Assembly (NCBI GenBank): GCA_024234435.1
Contig: JACKOF010000001.1
Span: 1,426,001-1,490,000, forward strand
Origin: Pseudomonadales bacterium
Lineage (GTDB): Bacteria; Pseudomonadota; Gammaproteobacteria; Pseudomonadales; Porticoccaceae
Reading direction: 5' to 3'
Length of the DNA: 64,000 nucleotides
Positions 62,526-64,000 of the stretch are shown piece by piece (position 1 is the stretch's first letter; each line of letters starts with the position of its first letter). The notes under the pieces were generated by a model. The model was not told the origin of the DNA. It saw only the letters and a list, made by a program, of their open reading frames with translations, and made no database searches. The position numbers were made by a program, and so were the translations under genes.

Positions 62526-64000
62526 TTAGAACTGATACCTCAACTCACCCAGAATACTTCTTCCTGCTAGTGGCAGGTCATCGGGGATAAAAGGCACAGG
62601 ATCACCGTTAGGCGAAGGTTCTCTGGCATCTTCATCAAAAAGGTTCCTGACCATCAGTGCTGCTTCAAAATTTTTCCACAAGTTGGTTCGACGCATGGTT
62701 AAATCGACCAACACATAATCATCAATCTCATTGCGCGGATCACCTTTCACCCGGTTTCTACCCATCACCCAGTTAGCCTGAAGGTTCAAATTCCAGTCCT
62801 CCGCAAAATCCCAATCAGCGCGTCCATACAGCTGTTTCTCCGGAGCATTGGCAGCATCGGCATCCAGATTTTCATCCTTGGATTTTTGCCAGGCGAAATT
62901 TCCGGATAACGTCAAGTTTTCAGATGCTTCCCATTTAACCTCAAACTCCATGCCATGCCCCAGTTGTTCACCTGCATTTTGCGCTGTTCTACTGCCACCA
63001 GGGTCAGGAATAAATTGAATGATATCTTCCCATTTATAATAAAAAAGGTTAGCAATCAAAGACAGGTCGTATCTTGGTCGGTAATCAAATGCTACTTCAT
63101 AACTTTTTATTGTTTCTGGGTTTAATTCAGGATTCCCCAAAATAGAGGGGTTATTGATAGCCCTAGTTTGCCCAAAAGACGGTGCCCTGAACGCTTCACC
63201 ATAAAGAGCCTTAACAGTTAAATCATGTCGAGCTGACCACACCAATGCGGCTCGAGGGTTTGTTGTACTGCCAAAATCAGAATAATGATCGTAACGAATA
63301 CCCGCCGTTAATTCCCAGTCATTAGCTAACTGCCACACATCCTGAAAATAAATAAACTTGTTTTCCCGGTCATCTTCTCTCAAAAACACGTATGGGGTAT
63401 CACTTACGTTTACCTTTGCTTCCCCAGGCATAATGACAGAGCCGTCTGGCCGGAAACCAAAATTCTTCTCTTCTTCAACTCTATAAACATCTCCGTAGTA
63501 GTAACCAGCCCCCATTCGCAGTTTATGCTCTAAGAACCCATGATAGTCCACAAAAAAGTTAAACCTTGTATGTTTCTCATATACTTCAGGGTCTCCAATT
63601 ACTCCATTAGCAAAAATCCCTATAGGAGGAGCAAATGGTCCTGTAGAGCCTGGGGGAAATAAAACCAGATCATCTTCAACTTCTTGAGAAGTTTGCAGGT
63701 AGCTTAACTGAACCATAAATTCTAAATCCCCACCATATAATTCATCCTGGAAGGTTACATCTGCGTTCAGCCTTTCACTGCCAAAGCGATTCACCGGATC
63801 TAAAGCTTGTGCCGCTCCAGCTCCATTTTCAACATTCTTTCTGACTTGCGCGCCCGCCCTGACAATCACTGTCTTGTAATCTAATTGAAACCTTGCATCC
63901 CAACTTTCTCTTCCCAAGTTCATCGATTCAGGAGCATAAGACGCATTTGTTCCCGACAGCATGTCCAATAAAGATTGAGCATCAGCTTCAATCTTTTCAT
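62526..64000 (-). CDS. TonB-dependent outer-membrane receptor (5' truncated by window edge)
   Basis: About 491 visible codons and open to the window edge, so the signal peptide, TonB box and plug are outside. The visible part is beta-barrel: alternating strands, phrases GEAFRAPSFGQ, NPELNPETIKSYEVAFDYR (the standard TonB receptor repeat) and C-terminal GELRYQF ending in Phe for outer-membrane assembly. Ligand not known. 34 nt before the ABC_sub_bind gene on the same strand, so a three-gene operon is likely. Confidence 0.93.
   Translation of the reverse strand, partial: EKIEADAQSLLDMLSGTNASYAPESMNLGRESWDARFQLDYKTVIVRAGAQVRKNVENGAGAAQALDPVNRFGSERLNADVTFQDELYGGDLEFMVQLSYLQTSQEVEDDLVLFPPGSTGPFAPPIGIFANGVIGDPEVYEKHTRFNFFVDYHGFLEHKLRMGAGYYYGDVYRVEEEKNFGFRPDGSVIMPGEAKVNVSDTPYVFLREDDRENKFIYFQDVWQLANDWELTAGIRYDHYSDFGSTTNPRAALVWSARHDLTVKALYGEAFRAPSFGQTRAINNPSILGNPELNPETIKSYEVAFDYRPRYDLSLIANLFYYKWEDIIQFIPDPGGSRTAQNAGEQLGHGMEFEVKWEASENLTLSGNFAWQKSKDENLDADAANAPEKQLYGRADWDFAEDWNLNLQANWVMGRNRVKGDPRNEIDDYVLVDLTMRRTNLWKNFEAALMVRNLFDEDAREPSPNGDPVPFIPDDLPLAGRSILGELRYQF

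Overview
The window looks like chromosome from a free-living, probably marine, gammaproteobacterium. Base composition is near 50% GC. The block gyrA-pheA-hisC-tyrA/aroA-cmk-rpsA-ihfB-lapA-lapB-comEA/pyrF, and the block mtaD-ubiG-mupP-yciK, follow the order known from Pseudomonas and related orders. A PA1571-like small protein, a monomeric NADP isocitrate dehydrogenase and abundant c-di-GMP proteins fit a Pseudomonas/Cellvibrio/Oceanospirillum-type lineage. The genus cannot be fixed from sequence reading alone.

Layout. 1-2250: 3' part of a PAS-GGDEF-EAL protein. 2362-3406: thioesterase and a membrane protein. 3515-4048: repeat-rich patch with a 374-bp MITE-like element bounded by 34-bp inverted repeats, a small basic ORF, T-rich tandem repeats and a stem-loop array. 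4108-13161: tRNA-Arg, monomeric icd, an exported aspartoacylase-like protein, cbpA/cbpM, a LapA-like protein, and an mscS-mgtE(half)-mgtE operon. 13558-22138: a genomic island of about 8.6 kb in the 3' end of tRNA-Ser(GGA). 22323-36997: housekeeping and accessory metabolism (nitroreductase, class III adenylate cyclase, queF, yadGH, tRNA-Gly/Glu, msrB, alaA, pdxB-epmC, ung, patatin, persulfide dioxygenase-rhodanese). 37132-56930: the conserved core blocks plus rluB-scpB-scpA-yciO. 57069-64000: a TonB receptor, a periplasmic ABC_sub_bind protein and a 1490-residue hybrid kinase, apparently one operon.

The island has a P4-type integrase next to the intact tRNA and a degenerate copy of the tRNA end on the far side. 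GTGTTCC repeats with a 12-bp period lie just inside both ends. Its cargo is (i) one huge nuclease-like/SF2 helicase protein with ten helicase-associated repeats, a plausible single-gene defence system, and (ii) a second module: an Integrase_1-type recombinase, a 115-residue protein and an AlpA regulator, set among unusually dense stem-loop arrays. These include a perfect 20-bp inverted repeat that covers the alpA ribosome binding site.

Most worth following up: the helicase-HA protein, the stem-loop-bracketed recombinase module, the TonB/SBP/mega-kinase operon with c-di-GMP output, and the small MITE-like element. All functional statements are read from motifs and context; no database search was run.
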